Source: Seminibacterium arietis
GTDB taxonomy: Bacteria; Pseudomonadota; Gammaproteobacteria; Enterobacterales; Pasteurellaceae
Direction of reading: 5' to 3'
DNA: 64,000 nt
Assembly (NCBI RefSeq): GCF_042675725.1
Contig: NZ_JBHTJN010000012.1
Coordinates: 132,152 to 196,151, forward strand
Position numbers and translations under genes: made by a program
Part shown: positions 7,640 to 16,013 of the stretch, piece by piece
How positions within the stretch are numbered: the stretch's first letter is position 1
Layout: each line of letters begins with the position of its first letter
Notes under the pieces: model-generated
Database searches by the model: none
What the model saw: the letters and a program-made list of their open reading frames with translations, nothing else
What the model was told of the DNA's origin: nothing

Positions 7640-9187
7640 TTAAGCTCCCATAAACCAATCTTTGAATTTCTTAAATAATGAGTTCGAAGCAATGATTTCT
7701 TTCCCTGTACTCCGCTTATATAGCCAATTAAAAAAACGCTCAGGACAATTTTTATCAAATTGTTCTAATTTTCCTTCAGAAATTGTGCCAATTTTGTAAA
7801 GAATACACACATTCTCATCTGATTCATTAAAGAATCCATTACTAAATTGAGGGAACTTCAGCTTAGCGTAAGCTGTTGCATCCCAACCTGATTTAGCCAA
7901 TAAAGTGGCTTCTTCTTGTTCTATTAGATCTGCTTTTGAAAGTATTAAAGCCTTAGGAAAAATTTTGTTTTCCCTACGCTGAATAATCCGAATTTGAGTA
8001 AATACCTCATCAAGCACATTTAACTGCAAAGGCTCACCCACTTGATCTTCAATAGAGCTATCGTAAACAAAAGCCAATTTAGTATTTACTTTAGATTCCA
8101 GTATTACATTCAAGTAATCAGGTAATTTACCTGAGTGTTGATTATCATTCGAACGCATAACTAAATCAGAATGCTCACCAGAAAAATCAATAAAAACGAT
8201 TTCTATCGGCGGCTTTTTGCTATTTTTAGGCTTAAATGACATTGAAAATTGCGAATATTGCTGATCACTTGTCCTTGAAATCTCTTTGGCAGTTACCGCT
8301 CCTGAAAAATAATTCTGCAGCTCATAAAATAAATTGAGATCGTGAGAAGAAGATTTACTGCTATCAAGATAAGCACTTCCTGATGCATACTGTTTCATAT
8401 AGAATAACATGCTAGCAATAATCCACGTTTTCCCTGAACCAGGCTGCCCAAAAAATAATACATAATGTTTATTTTCTGCATTATCATTTAATTCATTTAT
8501 AATTCTTTGATATTCTCGTGGATCCATCTTTAAGACTGCTTTTCTATCTTCAAACTTTACATTATCAATCACTTGACTGTATGAATCTTCTATTGAAGGT
8601 AAAGGAAGAGGCTGATGGCTAGTTGAATCATCTTCTGCACTATCATCAAACATATCCCAGCCATCTTGTTTCTTATCTACGCCATCAAAAGAGTCTTCTT
8701 TTGGCAATGAAATCGGTTTTACTATATTTGGTTTCTGAAGAGGATTATTTAACATTTGCTCTTCCCCGCCATCTTGTTTCTTATTTACGCCATCAAAAGA
8801 GTCTTCTTTTGGCAATGAAATCGGTTTTACTATATTTGGTTTCTGAAGAGGATTATTTAACATTTGCTCTTCCCCGCCATCTTGTTTCTTATTTACGCCA
8901 TCAAAAGAGTCTTCTTTTGGCAATGAAATCGGTTTTACTATATTTGGTTTCTGAAGAGGATTATTTAACATTTGCTCTTCCCCGCCATCTTGTTCCTCAT
9001 CCACGTCAACAAAAAAGCCTTCTTCTGACAATGAAATCGGTTTTACTATATTTGGTTTCTGAAGAGGATTATTTAACATTTGCTCTTCCCAGTCATCTTG
9101 TTCCTCATCCACGTCAACAAAAAAGCCTTCTTTTGACAATGAAATCGGTTTTACTATATTTGGTTTCTGAAGAGGATTATTTAACAT
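7640..9187 (-). CDS. P-loop GTPase-like protein with N-terminal 36-residue tandem repeats
   Basis: A 515-residue protein. Residues 1-180 are five copies of a 36-residue unit beginning MLNNPLQKPNIVKPISL, differing mainly in their acidic second half. A linker (180-240) leads to a nucleotide-binding domain: Walker A GQPGSGKT (247-254), IDFSG (333-337) as the DxxG switch motif, and SKAD (417-420) where GTPases have NKxD. This set fits a TRAFAC-type GTPase, perhaps of the DO-GTPase group, but the family call is inference. No membrane segment is seen. The repeats may be a docking array or a substrate of the neighbouring kinase, since each holds Ser in a proline/acidic setting. GGAG precedes the first ATG; every repeat ATG also has a GGAAGAG-like site. 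Confidence 0.7.
   Translation of the reverse strand: MLNNPLQKPNIVKPISLSKEGFFVDVDEEQDDWEEQMLNNPLQKPNIVKPISLSEEGFFVDVDEEQDGGEEQMLNNPLQKPNIVKPISLPKEDSFDGVNKKQDGGEEQMLNNPLQKPNIVKPISLPKEDSFDGVNKKQDGGEEQMLNNPLQKPNIVKPISLPKEDSFDGVDKKQDGWDMFDDSAEDDSTSHQPLPLPSIEDSYSQVIDNVKFEDRKAVLKMDPREYQRIINELNDNAENKHYVLFFGQPGSGKTWIIASMLFYMKQYASGSAYLDSSKSSSHDLNLFYELQNYFSGAVTAKEISRTSDQQYSQFSMSFKPKNSKKPPIEIVFIDFSGEHSDLVMRSNDNQHSGKLPDYLNVILESKVNTKLAFVYDSSIEDQVGEPLQLNVLDEVFTQIRIIQRRENKIFPKALILSKADLIEQEEATLLAKSGWDATAYAKLKFPQFSNGFFNESDENVCILYKIGTISEGKLEQFDKNCPERFFNWLYKRSTGKEIIASNSLFKKFKDWFMGA
8648..9187. repeat. 108-bp tandem repeat, five copies, coding
   Basis: Units start (reading minus) at 9187, 9079, 8971, 8863 and 8755, each 108 bases and so frame-preserving. 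Units 3 and 4 encode the same 36 residues; units 1 and 2 share a different acidic half; the end of unit 5 runs into the linker. The first 50 bases of every unit are nearly invariant. Such arrays commonly gain and lose copies by slippage or recombination. Confidence 0.95.
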
Positions 9188-9195
9188 TTGCTCTC

Positions 9196-10227
9196 CTATA
9201 ATGAGGTACGAGATGTTACAATCTCAGGAATTTCATGCTCCTTATGACTAAAGAATATTCCCATCATTAAAATCACTGCCCAATCAATAAAAATACAGAA
9301 AATCGCGAGTAAAATTGCGACTAAAATATGTTGAGTAAAAGCAGAATGGAATGTGAATGCGATTTTTTTAAACTCTTGGCTTTCAAACCGAACTTTTTCA
9401 AAATGAAAACGTTCAGAATTATTGATAAATTTCTGCATTTGAGAACCAATAGCATTAATAATATTGACAGCTTTAAGATTGGCATCGTACCCAGTTTCTT
9501 TAACACTCTCTGCTGATTTCAAAGTGCTCTCAATCAATTGTTCTAATTGCTGTGCTTTTTGTAGCATATCTTGGCGGATATTTTCTACTTTTTGATAATC
9601 ATTGCTAGTAATTTTTCGTTTAACGATACGAAATATGTTATCTTTATAAAGTTGAGCTATAGCAGTCCAATTAGTATTAGCTTTTGATTTGCCACCAAAA
9701 CGGGTGATTTTTTCATCCAACAATTTTTCAATTTCTATCATTATTTGCTCGGTACGTTCACCATAACCTGGATTGGTCGGGTCAGTTATTTGGCTTACTA
9801 ATTGTTCAGTCAAGCTTTCTACACGACGACGAGTTAAATCAATTTCAGGGCTAAAATTATCCAGTGCTTTATTTGCTGCACTAACTAAATTATTTAATTG
9901 TTGCTTGTGCTTTAGGAGCTCATCACGATAAAGCTGTTCTTCTTGATAGATACTATATACCGAATTAAAATTCCCAGAAAAAGAGAACAAAAAACAGAAG
10001 AAATATACCACCACTATGCCAAGAGTTGATAAACCGTTAATACGACGAGTACCAATAGCAACAGTAAGTCCATACATAAGCATAGTAAGTGCACTTGAGA
10101 ATGCCAATGCTAGTTCGCTTCCAAGTAAGTCTGTGAATCCTTTGGCTGTTTGATATAGGCTAATCCCCATAAAAACAAGTAACGGCAAATGCACCCATCC
10201 AGGTAGTTTTCTTGAAGTTGGTTTCAT
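9196..10227 (-). CDS. Membrane protein with a large coiled-coil domain
   Basis: About 343 residues from the ATG at 10227, chosen because GAGG stands five bases before it; a longer frame from 10296 has no such site. Three hydrophobic segments near the N-terminus (about residues 12-30, 35-55 and 64-84) and one near the C-terminus (about 305-330) surround a 200-residue coiled-coil region with few hydrophobic stretches. It could hold the GTPase-like and tail-anchored partners at the inner membrane. It is the first gene of the operon. I do not recognise the family. Confidence 0.7.
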   Translation of the reverse strand: MKPTSRKLPGWVHLPLLVFMGISLYQTAKGFTDLLGSELALAFSSALTMLMYGLTVAIGTRRINGLSTLGIVVVYFFCFLFSFSGNFNSVYSIYQEEQLYRDELLKHKQQLNNLVSAANKALDNFSPEIDLTRRRVESLTEQLVSQITDPTNPGYGERTEQIMIEIEKLLDEKITRFGGKSKANTNWTAIAQLYKDNIFRIVKRKITSNDYQKVENIRQDMLQKAQQLEQLIESTLKSAESVKETGYDANLKAVNIINAIGSQMQKFINNSERFHFEKVRFESQEFKKIAFTFHSAFTQHILVAILLAIFCIFIDWAVILMMGIFFSHKEHEIPEIVTSRTSL

Positions 10228-10266
10228 TTTTACCTCATTTTGGTTATCTATAAAAATTGAGTGTGA

Positions 10267-10296
10267 ATTATACTGTAATTGTGCAAAAAAAAACAA
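10267..10296 (-). promoter_or_regulatory. Candidate promoter of the accessory operon
   Basis: On the minus strand a perfect TATAAT (10267-10272) lies 18 bases after TTGTTT (10291-10296). The -35 match is weak (three of six), so activation by a regulator is possible. It lies about 40 bases before the first ATG and just inside the right copy of the 20-bp direct repeat. Confidence 0.45.
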
Positions 10297-10315
10297 ATAT
10301 AAATCCCAATATAAG

Positions 10316-10335
10316 TTACTTTTAGGGATTTTTTA
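10316..10335. repeat. Right copy of the 20-bp direct repeat flanking the accessory operon
   Basis: Identical to 1862-1881. Here it sits upstream of the operon promoter and ahead of the marR gene, where a half-terminator has no obvious job. That suggests it arose by duplication. A Haemophilus-type uptake signal (AAGTGCGGT) resumes about 40 bases further right. Confidence 0.6.
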
Positions 10336-10465
10336 AGGGTATATGATTATTAATATGAAATATACAAAAGGGTAAGTGCGGTAAATTTTTCATATTATTT
10401 TGACATTTTTAATTCCTAGTTATACGATCATTTGAGCTGATTTTTCATTACAGAGGTGGTAAATC

Positions 10466-10978
10466 ATGATTATTTCTTTTTTAGAGCAAAAAAATTCAAT
10501 ACAAAGGTTTGCTGAATCACATTCAGCGATGCCAACGGATATTATTATGTTGGTTCGGTTGCTTATGCACGTTAATACGCTTTATGCAGAGCATCGTAAT
10601 TGCTTATTAAAAGAATATAGTTTGAATGATACTTTGTTTATGACGTTAGTAATTATGTATATCCAACCAAATTATTCTATCCAACCATCAAAACTAAGTG
10701 AAATACTTGGTTATTCACGTACTAATGCAACTCGGATTTCTGATGAATTAGTTTCTCGTCAGTATTTAAGACGAGTGCAATTAGAAAATGACAGAAGAGG
10801 ATTTTTATTAGAACTTACTTCAGAAGGAAAAGATTTTCTCTCTCGTTTGTTGCCAACTCAGTGGGAACAAATGAGGTCAATTTTTTCTATTTTGTCTGAT
10901 GAAGAAAATGCCGAGCTGACTCGATTGCTATTAAAATTGAATAATCATTTAGAAAAGTTTGAGGAAATTAAAAGATAA
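10466..10978 (+). CDS. MarR-family transcriptional regulator (EmrR/MprA-like)
   Basis: A 170-residue winged-helix protein. The region KLSEILGYSRTNATRISDELVSRQYLRRV is the recognition helix area and LENDRRGFLLELT the wing, the classic MarR pattern. It is followed at once by an HlyD/EmrA-type adaptor and an EmrB-type transporter, so it most likely represses this efflux operon and is released by small hydrophobic drugs, as EmrR is in E. coli. AGAGGTGG stands before the ATG. The stop codon is 12 bases from emrA. Confidence 0.85.
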   Translation: MIISFLEQKNSIQRFAESHSAMPTDIIMLVRLLMHVNTLYAEHRNCLLKEYSLNDTLFMTLVIMYIQPNYSIQPSKLSEILGYSRTNATRISDELVSRQYLRRVQLENDRRGFLLELTSEGKDFLSRLLPTQWEQMRSIFSILSDEENAELTRLLLKLNNHLEKFEEIKR

Positions 10979-10990
10979 AAGGAATAGTTT

Positions 10991-12166
10991 ATGTCTGAAC
11001 AAACCAAAAGCAATTTCACATTTTCTAATAAAAAAGCGGCTCGAAGAAAATTTCTATCTTATTTTTTCATTTCTCTTTTTATTATTACGCTGTGTGTTAT
11101 TTTGTATTGGTTTTTATATCTCAAGAATTACGAAGAAACACAAGACGCTTATGTTAATGGAAATCAAGTGATGATATCTTCTCAGATTCATGGCAATGTT
11201 GCTCAAATAAACGTAGATAACACGCATTTTGTTCGAGCAGGTGATGTTTTATTGGTTTTGGATGATACTGATGTAAAACTTAATTTTGAGCAAGCTCAGA
11301 ATATGCTAGCGAGTACAGTACGTCAAATAGAAAAATTAAATTATACTGTGAAGCAGCTTGAGGCAGTTGTCCATGCAAAAGAAACCGCACTTAAACAGGC
11401 AAAAGAAGATCTAAATCGGCGTGAACATTTAGCGAAAACAGAGTCCATTAATAAAGAGACATTACAACATGCAAGAAGTGCGGTTGTATTGGCTCAGGCT
11501 GAATTGGCAGCTGCAAAATATCAATTATCGTCAAATCAGGCTTTATTGAAAGAAGAGCCATTAATTGAACAACCTGAAGTTAAGAAAGCTATTAGTGCAG
11601 TAAAACAAGGATGGTTGAATTTACAAAGAACTAAAATCCTTAGCCCTGTAGATGGTTATGTCGCTCGTCGAAATGCTCAAGTTGGGCAAAAAGTTGCGGT
11701 TGGTAGTCCGCTTATGGCTGTTGTATCTTCTCAACAGCTTTGGGTAGATGCTAATTTTAAAGAAACACAGTTAACACACATGCGAATTGGGCAACCTGTT
11801 AAAGTAGTTTTTGACTTATATGGTAGCGATATTGAATTTGATGGTAAAGTAGTCGGAATTGAAATGGGGACAGGTAGTGCCTTTTCTCTTTTACCCGCTC
11901 AAAATGCTAGTGGAAATTGGATTAAAGTGGTTCAACGAGTGCCAGTTCGTATTCAACTCGATCCCGAGCAGATTAAAAAATATCCTTTACGTTTAGGGTT
12001 GTCAGCGACAGTTAAAGTTGATATTTCTGATGATTCAGGTGAAGTATTGCAGTCTGAATCCTCCGCCTCACCATTGCTCCACACTGAAGTTTTACAATAT
12101 GATCAAAGTGCGGTAGAAAATTTAATTGAAACTATTATTCATAATAATACAATTCAAAAAGATTAG
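10991..12166 (+). CDS. emrA: EmrA-type membrane fusion protein of a multidrug efflux pump
   Basis: A 391-residue HlyD-family adaptor. An N-terminal membrane helix (about residues 24-44) is followed by ETQDAYVNGNQVMISSQIHGNV (biotinyl-lipoyl half), a coiled coil (about 100-190), the second lipoyl half (ILSPVDGYVARRNAQVGQKV) and a beta-barrel. It bridges the inner-membrane transporter encoded next to an outer-membrane channel. Two Haemophilus uptake signals lie in the coding region. Cotranscribed with marR and emrB. Confidence 0.9.
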   Translation: MSEQTKSNFTFSNKKAARRKFLSYFFISLFIITLCVILYWFLYLKNYEETQDAYVNGNQVMISSQIHGNVAQINVDNTHFVRAGDVLLVLDDTDVKLNFEQAQNMLASTVRQIEKLNYTVKQLEAVVHAKETALKQAKEDLNRREHLAKTESINKETLQHARSAVVLAQAELAAAKYQLSSNQALLKEEPLIEQPEVKKAISAVKQGWLNLQRTKILSPVDGYVARRNAQVGQKVAVGSPLMAVVSSQQLWVDANFKETQLTHMRIGQPVKVVFDLYGSDIEFDGKVVGIEMGTGSAFSLLPAQNASGNWIKVVQRVPVRIQLDPEQIKKYPLRLGLSATVKVDISDDSGEVLQSESSASPLLHTEVLQYDQSAVENLIETIIHNNTIQKD

Positions 12167-12174
12167 GTTGTCAT

Positions 12175-13695
12175 ATGCAAAAATCATTGCAAGGTGTGCC
12201 ATTAGTCATAATGACGTTAGCATTATCTCTTGCTACGTTTATGCAAGTATTAGATTCAACTATCGCTAATGTTGCTATTCCAACTATTGCGGGTGATTTA
12301 GGTGAATCTTTTAGTCAAGGAACTTGGGTAATTACGTCATTTGGTGTTGCGAATGCTATTTCTATTCCGATCACTGGCTGGTTAGCGAAGCGATTTGGTG
12401 AAGTGCGGTTGTTTTTAATTGCCACCGCTTTTTTTGTCCTTGCATCTTGGTTGTGTGGCATTTCTCATAGCTTAAATATGTTGATTTTATGCCGAATCTT
12501 ACAAGGTCTTGCTGCTGGTCCGATAATTCCACTATCACAGAGTTTGTTGTTAAATAACTATCCCACTGAAAAGCGAGGTATGGCATTAGCATTTTGGTCG
12601 ATGACAGTAGTAGTTGCACCTATTTTTGGTCCTATTTTAGGTGGCTGGATTAGTGATAATCTACATTGGGGATGGATTTTTTTTATTAATGTACCCATTG
12701 GTTTAATTGTTGTTTTTTTTACATGGAAAGTTTTGGGAAAAAGAGAAACTTCAACATTTCAACAACCTGTTGATATTATTGGGTTAGTTTTATTAATGAT
12801 CGGTGTTGGTTGCTTACAATTGATGCTTGATCAAGGAAGAGAGTTAGATTGGTTTAATTCAACTGAAATTACGGTATTAGCTATAGTATCAACAATTACA
12901 TTAACTATGCTAATTATTTGGGAATTAACTGACAACAATCCTATTGTGGATATAGCTTTGTTTAAATCTCGAAATTTTAGTGTGGGGTGCTTATGTACTA
13001 GCCTCGCTTTTTTAATTTATCTTGGCTCGGTTGTTATTATTCCTTTGTTATTACAACAAGTTTATGGTTATACCGCAACATGGGCAGGATTAGCGACGGC
13101 ACCAGTAGGACTTTTCCCTATTTTGTTATCGCCATTGATTGGTCGCTTAGATCGAAAAATTGATATGCGAATTTTAGTCACTGTCAGCTTTTTAGTTTAT
13201 GCTCTAACATTTTATTGGCGAGCTGTCACTTTTGAATCTAGTATGAGCTTTATTGATGTTGCACTACCACAATTGTTGCAAGGTTTGGCATTAGCTTGCT
13301 TTTTTATGCCATTAACTACGATTACACTTTCAGATTTACCTGCTAATAAAATGGCATCTGCATCAAGTTTGTTTAATTTTCTGAGAACGCTTGCAGGATC
13401 AATAGGTACATCATTAACGACGTTTCTTTGGTGCAATCGTGAGGCGGTGCATCATTCTAATTTGACTGAAATGATTACTCCTTATAATTCAAATGCACAA
13501 CTGTTTTACGAAAAAATGTCTAGTTTAGGTTTTAACAATACGCAAACTTCAATGCTTGCAGCACAAAAAATAACTGAACAAGGTTTTATTATTGGTGCAA
13601 ACGAGATATTTTGGTTATCTGCTGTTATGTTTTTATTATTAGTTATTGTTGTTTGGTTTGCTAAACCTCCGTTTGGAAGCGATCGTAAGAAGTAA
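12175..13695 (+). CDS. emrB: EmrB-type multidrug MFS transporter (DHA2 family)
   Basis: A 506-residue membrane protein with about 14 hydrophobic segments, the count of the DHA2 drug:H+ antiporters. The opening LATFMQVLDSTIANVAIPTIAGDLG and the loop GWLAKRFGEVRLFL are characteristic of EmrB/QacA. It should export hydrophobic toxins with EmrA. It starts eight bases after the emrA stop. A hairpin terminator follows. Confidence 0.92.
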   Translation: MQKSLQGVPLVIMTLALSLATFMQVLDSTIANVAIPTIAGDLGESFSQGTWVITSFGVANAISIPITGWLAKRFGEVRLFLIATAFFVLASWLCGISHSLNMLILCRILQGLAAGPIIPLSQSLLLNNYPTEKRGMALAFWSMTVVVAPIFGPILGGWISDNLHWGWIFFINVPIGLIVVFFTWKVLGKRETSTFQQPVDIIGLVLLMIGVGCLQLMLDQGRELDWFNSTEITVLAIVSTITLTMLIIWELTDNNPIVDIALFKSRNFSVGCLCTSLAFLIYLGSVVIIPLLLQQVYGYTATWAGLATAPVGLFPILLSPLIGRLDRKIDMRILVTVSFLVYALTFYWRAVTFESSMSFIDVALPQLLQGLALACFFMPLTTITLSDLPANKMASASSLFNFLRTLAGSIGTSLTTFLWCNREAVHHSNLTEMITPYNSNAQLFYEKMSSLGFNNTQTSMLAAQKITEQGFIIGANEIFWLSAVMFLLLVIVVWFAKPPFGSDRKK

Positions 13696-13730
13696 GTATT
13701 TAAGCGTTACAGAAATTAATAAAAAACGAA

Positions 13731-13761
13731 AAAAGCCAACATTGTCATAATGTTGGCTTTT
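13731..13761. terminator. Bidirectional terminator between emrB and dps
   Basis: AAAAGCCAACATT and AATGTTGGCTTTT form a long perfect stem with A's on one side and T's on the other, so it can serve both convergent genes. Confidence 0.9.
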
Positions 13762-13784
13762 ATATAAATTATTTACTTATTAAA

Positions 13785-14264
13785 TTATTTATTGCAAGTT
13801 TCACAAGCAGCAGTGAACATCCAGATTAGTTTTTCTTGCTCTTTAATATAGTCGCTCATTTGTGAAGCAGTACCTTCATCGTCAGCTTCGTTTGCTAATT
13901 CAAGAATTTCACGTTGTTTTTTAATGAGAGTTTTAAATCCAGCCAATGTACCAGTCAAGCATTCTTGGGCAGCAGTTGCACCAATGTGTTCTTTAATTAA
14001 AGACTTAGTTAAATATTCGCTGAAAGCGTTACTTGGAGTGTAGCCTAGAGTCAAAATACGCTCTGCAACTTCATCTACTTTCACAACAAGATCATCATAA
14101 ATTTCTTCAAATTTCGCATGTAATTCAAAAAAGTTTACGCCTTTGATATTCCAATGGTAACCACGCACATTCATATAAAATACTTGATAAGTAGCGAGTA
14201 AATTATTTAATTCTGTAGCTAATTTCTCTGCCGCATTTTTATTTAAACCGATAGTATTCTTCAT
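13785..14264 (-). CDS. dps: Dps-family DNA protection / ferritin-like protein
   Basis: A 159-residue four-helix protein. YHWNIKGVNFFELHAKFEEIYDDLVVKVDEVAERIL contains the His, Asp and Glu residues of the Dps ferroxidase centre formed between subunits. Dps proteins store iron and protect DNA against peroxide in a 12-subunit shell. AAGGAG stands before the ATG. It is a single gene, convergent with emrB. Confidence 0.92.
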   Translation of the reverse strand: MKNTIGLNKNAAEKLATELNNLLATYQVFYMNVRGYHWNIKGVNFFELHAKFEEIYDDLVVKVDEVAERILTLGYTPSNAFSEYLTKSLIKEHIGATAAQECLTGTLAGFKTLIKKQREILELANEADDEGTASQMSDYIKEQEKLIWMFTAACETCNK

Positions 14265-14379
14265 GATAATCTCCTTAGTTTAGGTTTTGTCTTTACGCTG
14301 TATATAATATGCCAAATTTCCATACAAATAAACAGGTTATTATTAATGTATTTTATTTATCATACCTATCAATTAATGG

Positions 14380-14967
14380 TTATTGATAATTATTATCTTT
14401 TAAAAAGTTTGTTAATAGCTGTTCACCATATTCTGAAATATAAGATTCAGGATGAAATTGCACACCATAGATAGGCAAATTTTTATGTTGAATTGCCATA
14501 ATTATTTCATCATCACAAAGTGCAGTAATTTCTAACTCTTTAGGAAAATTTATTTCTGCCACAGCCCAAGAGTGGTATAGCCCAATTTGGAACGTTTTAG
14601 GAAGATTGTAAAACAGAGGAGAAACAGACCGCACTTTTAACGTTTTTGCTTGACCGTGTCGCACATGAGGTAAATTATATAATTCAGCTCCAAAAAATTG
14701 GCAAATAGTTTGATGACCGAGACAAATCCCCAGTATAGGCTTATATTGATAAAATCGTTTTAACATATTAAATAACTGAGGATAAGCGGTAGGCACATCA
14801 GGACCTGGAGAAATTAAAATATGTGTAAAATTTTCTATTTCATCAAGTACTAAATTTGCCACATCGACCACTTGAAACGAAACATTAATTCGACGAATCA
14901 AATCCACTAAATTATAAGTGAAAGAATCTTGATTGTTGATAATCAATAAATTGATCGTTTTTTTCAT
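14380..14967 (-). CDS. pabA: Aminodeoxychorismate synthase glutamine amidotransferase (PabA)
   Basis: A 195-residue class I glutamine amidotransferase. GICLGHQ holds the catalytic Cys and VQFHPES the catalytic His-x-Glu; LLIINNQDSFTYNLVDL opens the fold. It supplies ammonia to PabB for 4-aminobenzoate and folate synthesis. A TrpG role is possible by sequence alone, but pabB stands directly divergent 59 bases away and no trp genes are near. The intergenic region must hold both promoters. Confidence 0.88.
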   Translation of the reverse strand: MKKTINLLIINNQDSFTYNLVDLIRRINVSFQVVDVANLVLDEIENFTHILISPGPDVPTAYPQLFNMLKRFYQYKPILGICLGHQTICQFFGAELYNLPHVRHGQAKTLKVRSVSPLFYNLPKTFQIGLYHSWAVAEINFPKELEITALCDDEIIMAIQHKNLPIYGVQFHPESYISEYGEQLLTNFLKDNNYQ

Positions 14968-15026
14968 TATCTTAAGCTAAAATCAAAGACAGTTCATTGT
15001 TATATTTTACTAAATAAATTACGTTT

Positions 15027-16013
15027 ATGTCATTTGAAGACTTCATTGCACAAGCAAATAATTATGGAAAATCACACCGCTCTTTTTTCTTTTTAATTGA
15101 TTTTGAACAACAAAAGCCTCTTATTTTCCCTTTAGAGGAAGTAGCGAAAAAAGGGATTTTCTTTGATATTAAAGGAAAGGACAATGTAAATTTTGGCTTT
15201 AATGCCGTGTTACCAGATTTTTATTTATCTAAAAATCCAATGAGTTTAACCGATTATGCAAAGGGTTTTAAAATAGTTAAAGACGAGCTACAAAAAGGTA
15301 ATTCTTATTTATTAAATTTAACTTATCCAACAAGCATTGAATGTAATTATAGTCTAGAGCAGATTTTTTATCACACATCTGCCAAATATAAACTGTTGTT
15401 TGATAAGCATTTTGTTTGTTTTTCTCCAGAAGCTTTTATCAAGATTGAAAAAAATAAAATTTTTACTTATCCAATGAAGGGGACTATAGATGCGAATTTG
15501 CCTAATGCGGAAAGCATTTTATTAAATTCACAAAAAGAACAACGAGAGCATTACACCATAGTAGATTTAATGCGAAATGATTTAGCGATTGTAGCAAAAA
15601 ATATTGAAGTTACTCGTTTTCGTTATATTGAAAAAATTATGACTGAAAAAGGGGCAATTTTGCAAACAAGTTCGGAAATTTGCGGTGATCTTGCAGAGAA
15701 TTGGCAACTGCAAGTTGGTTCAATCTTAGCGAAATTGTTACCTGCAGGGTCGATAAGTGGAGCTCCGAAACAAAAAACAGTGGAAATTATTTATCAAGCA
15801 GAGCAACAAAAACGTGGTTATTATACGGGAATTTTTGGTATTTTTGATGGAGATAGCGTAGAAAGTGCGGTCGCAATTCGTTTTATTGAGCAAAAAGAAC
15901 AGCAGTTTTATTTTCGTAGCGGTGGTGGCATCACTATTCAGAGTGAGCTTTTAGATGAATATCAAGAGTTAATTCAAAAAGTGTATGTTCCCTTAAAAAG
16001 CGGAGATGAATGA
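15027..16013 (+). CDS. pabB: Aminodeoxychorismate synthase component I (PabB)
   Basis: A 328-residue chorismate-binding enzyme, shorter than E. coli PabB (about 450) because the N-terminal lobe is reduced, as in other small PabB proteins. Key segments are YPMKGTIDANLP, EHYTIVDLMRNDL, LPAGSISGAPKQKTVEII and GYYTGIFGIFDG. It converts chorismate and ammonia to aminodeoxychorismate. The stop overlaps the start of the pabC-like gene. Confidence 0.92.
   Translation: MSFEDFIAQANNYGKSHRSFFFLIDFEQQKPLIFPLEEVAKKGIFFDIKGKDNVNFGFNAVLPDFYLSKNPMSLTDYAKGFKIVKDELQKGNSYLLNLTYPTSIECNYSLEQIFYHTSAKYKLLFDKHFVCFSPEAFIKIEKNKIFTYPMKGTIDANLPNAESILLNSQKEQREHYTIVDLMRNDLAIVAKNIEVTRFRYIEKIMTEKGAILQTSSEICGDLAENWQLQVGSILAKLLPAGSISGAPKQKTVEIIYQAEQQKRGYYTGIFGIFDGDSVESAVAIRFIEQKEQQFYFRSGGGITIQSELLDEYQELIQKVYVPLKSGDE

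Noticed and set aside
8648..9187. CRISPR-like array
   Set aside because: The 108-bp units are directly adjacent, coding, and have no unique spacers.
8623..9201. A 192-codon plus-strand frame full of repeats opposite the GTPase-like gene
   Set aside because: It is the antisense shadow of the 108-bp repeat array; the minus strand has the ribosome sites and the P-loop domain.
1913..10227. Accessory operon as a type VI secretion or prophage fragment
   Set aside because: Kinase/phosphatase and VWA genes occur in such clusters, but no secretion, tail, integrase or transposase genes are present.
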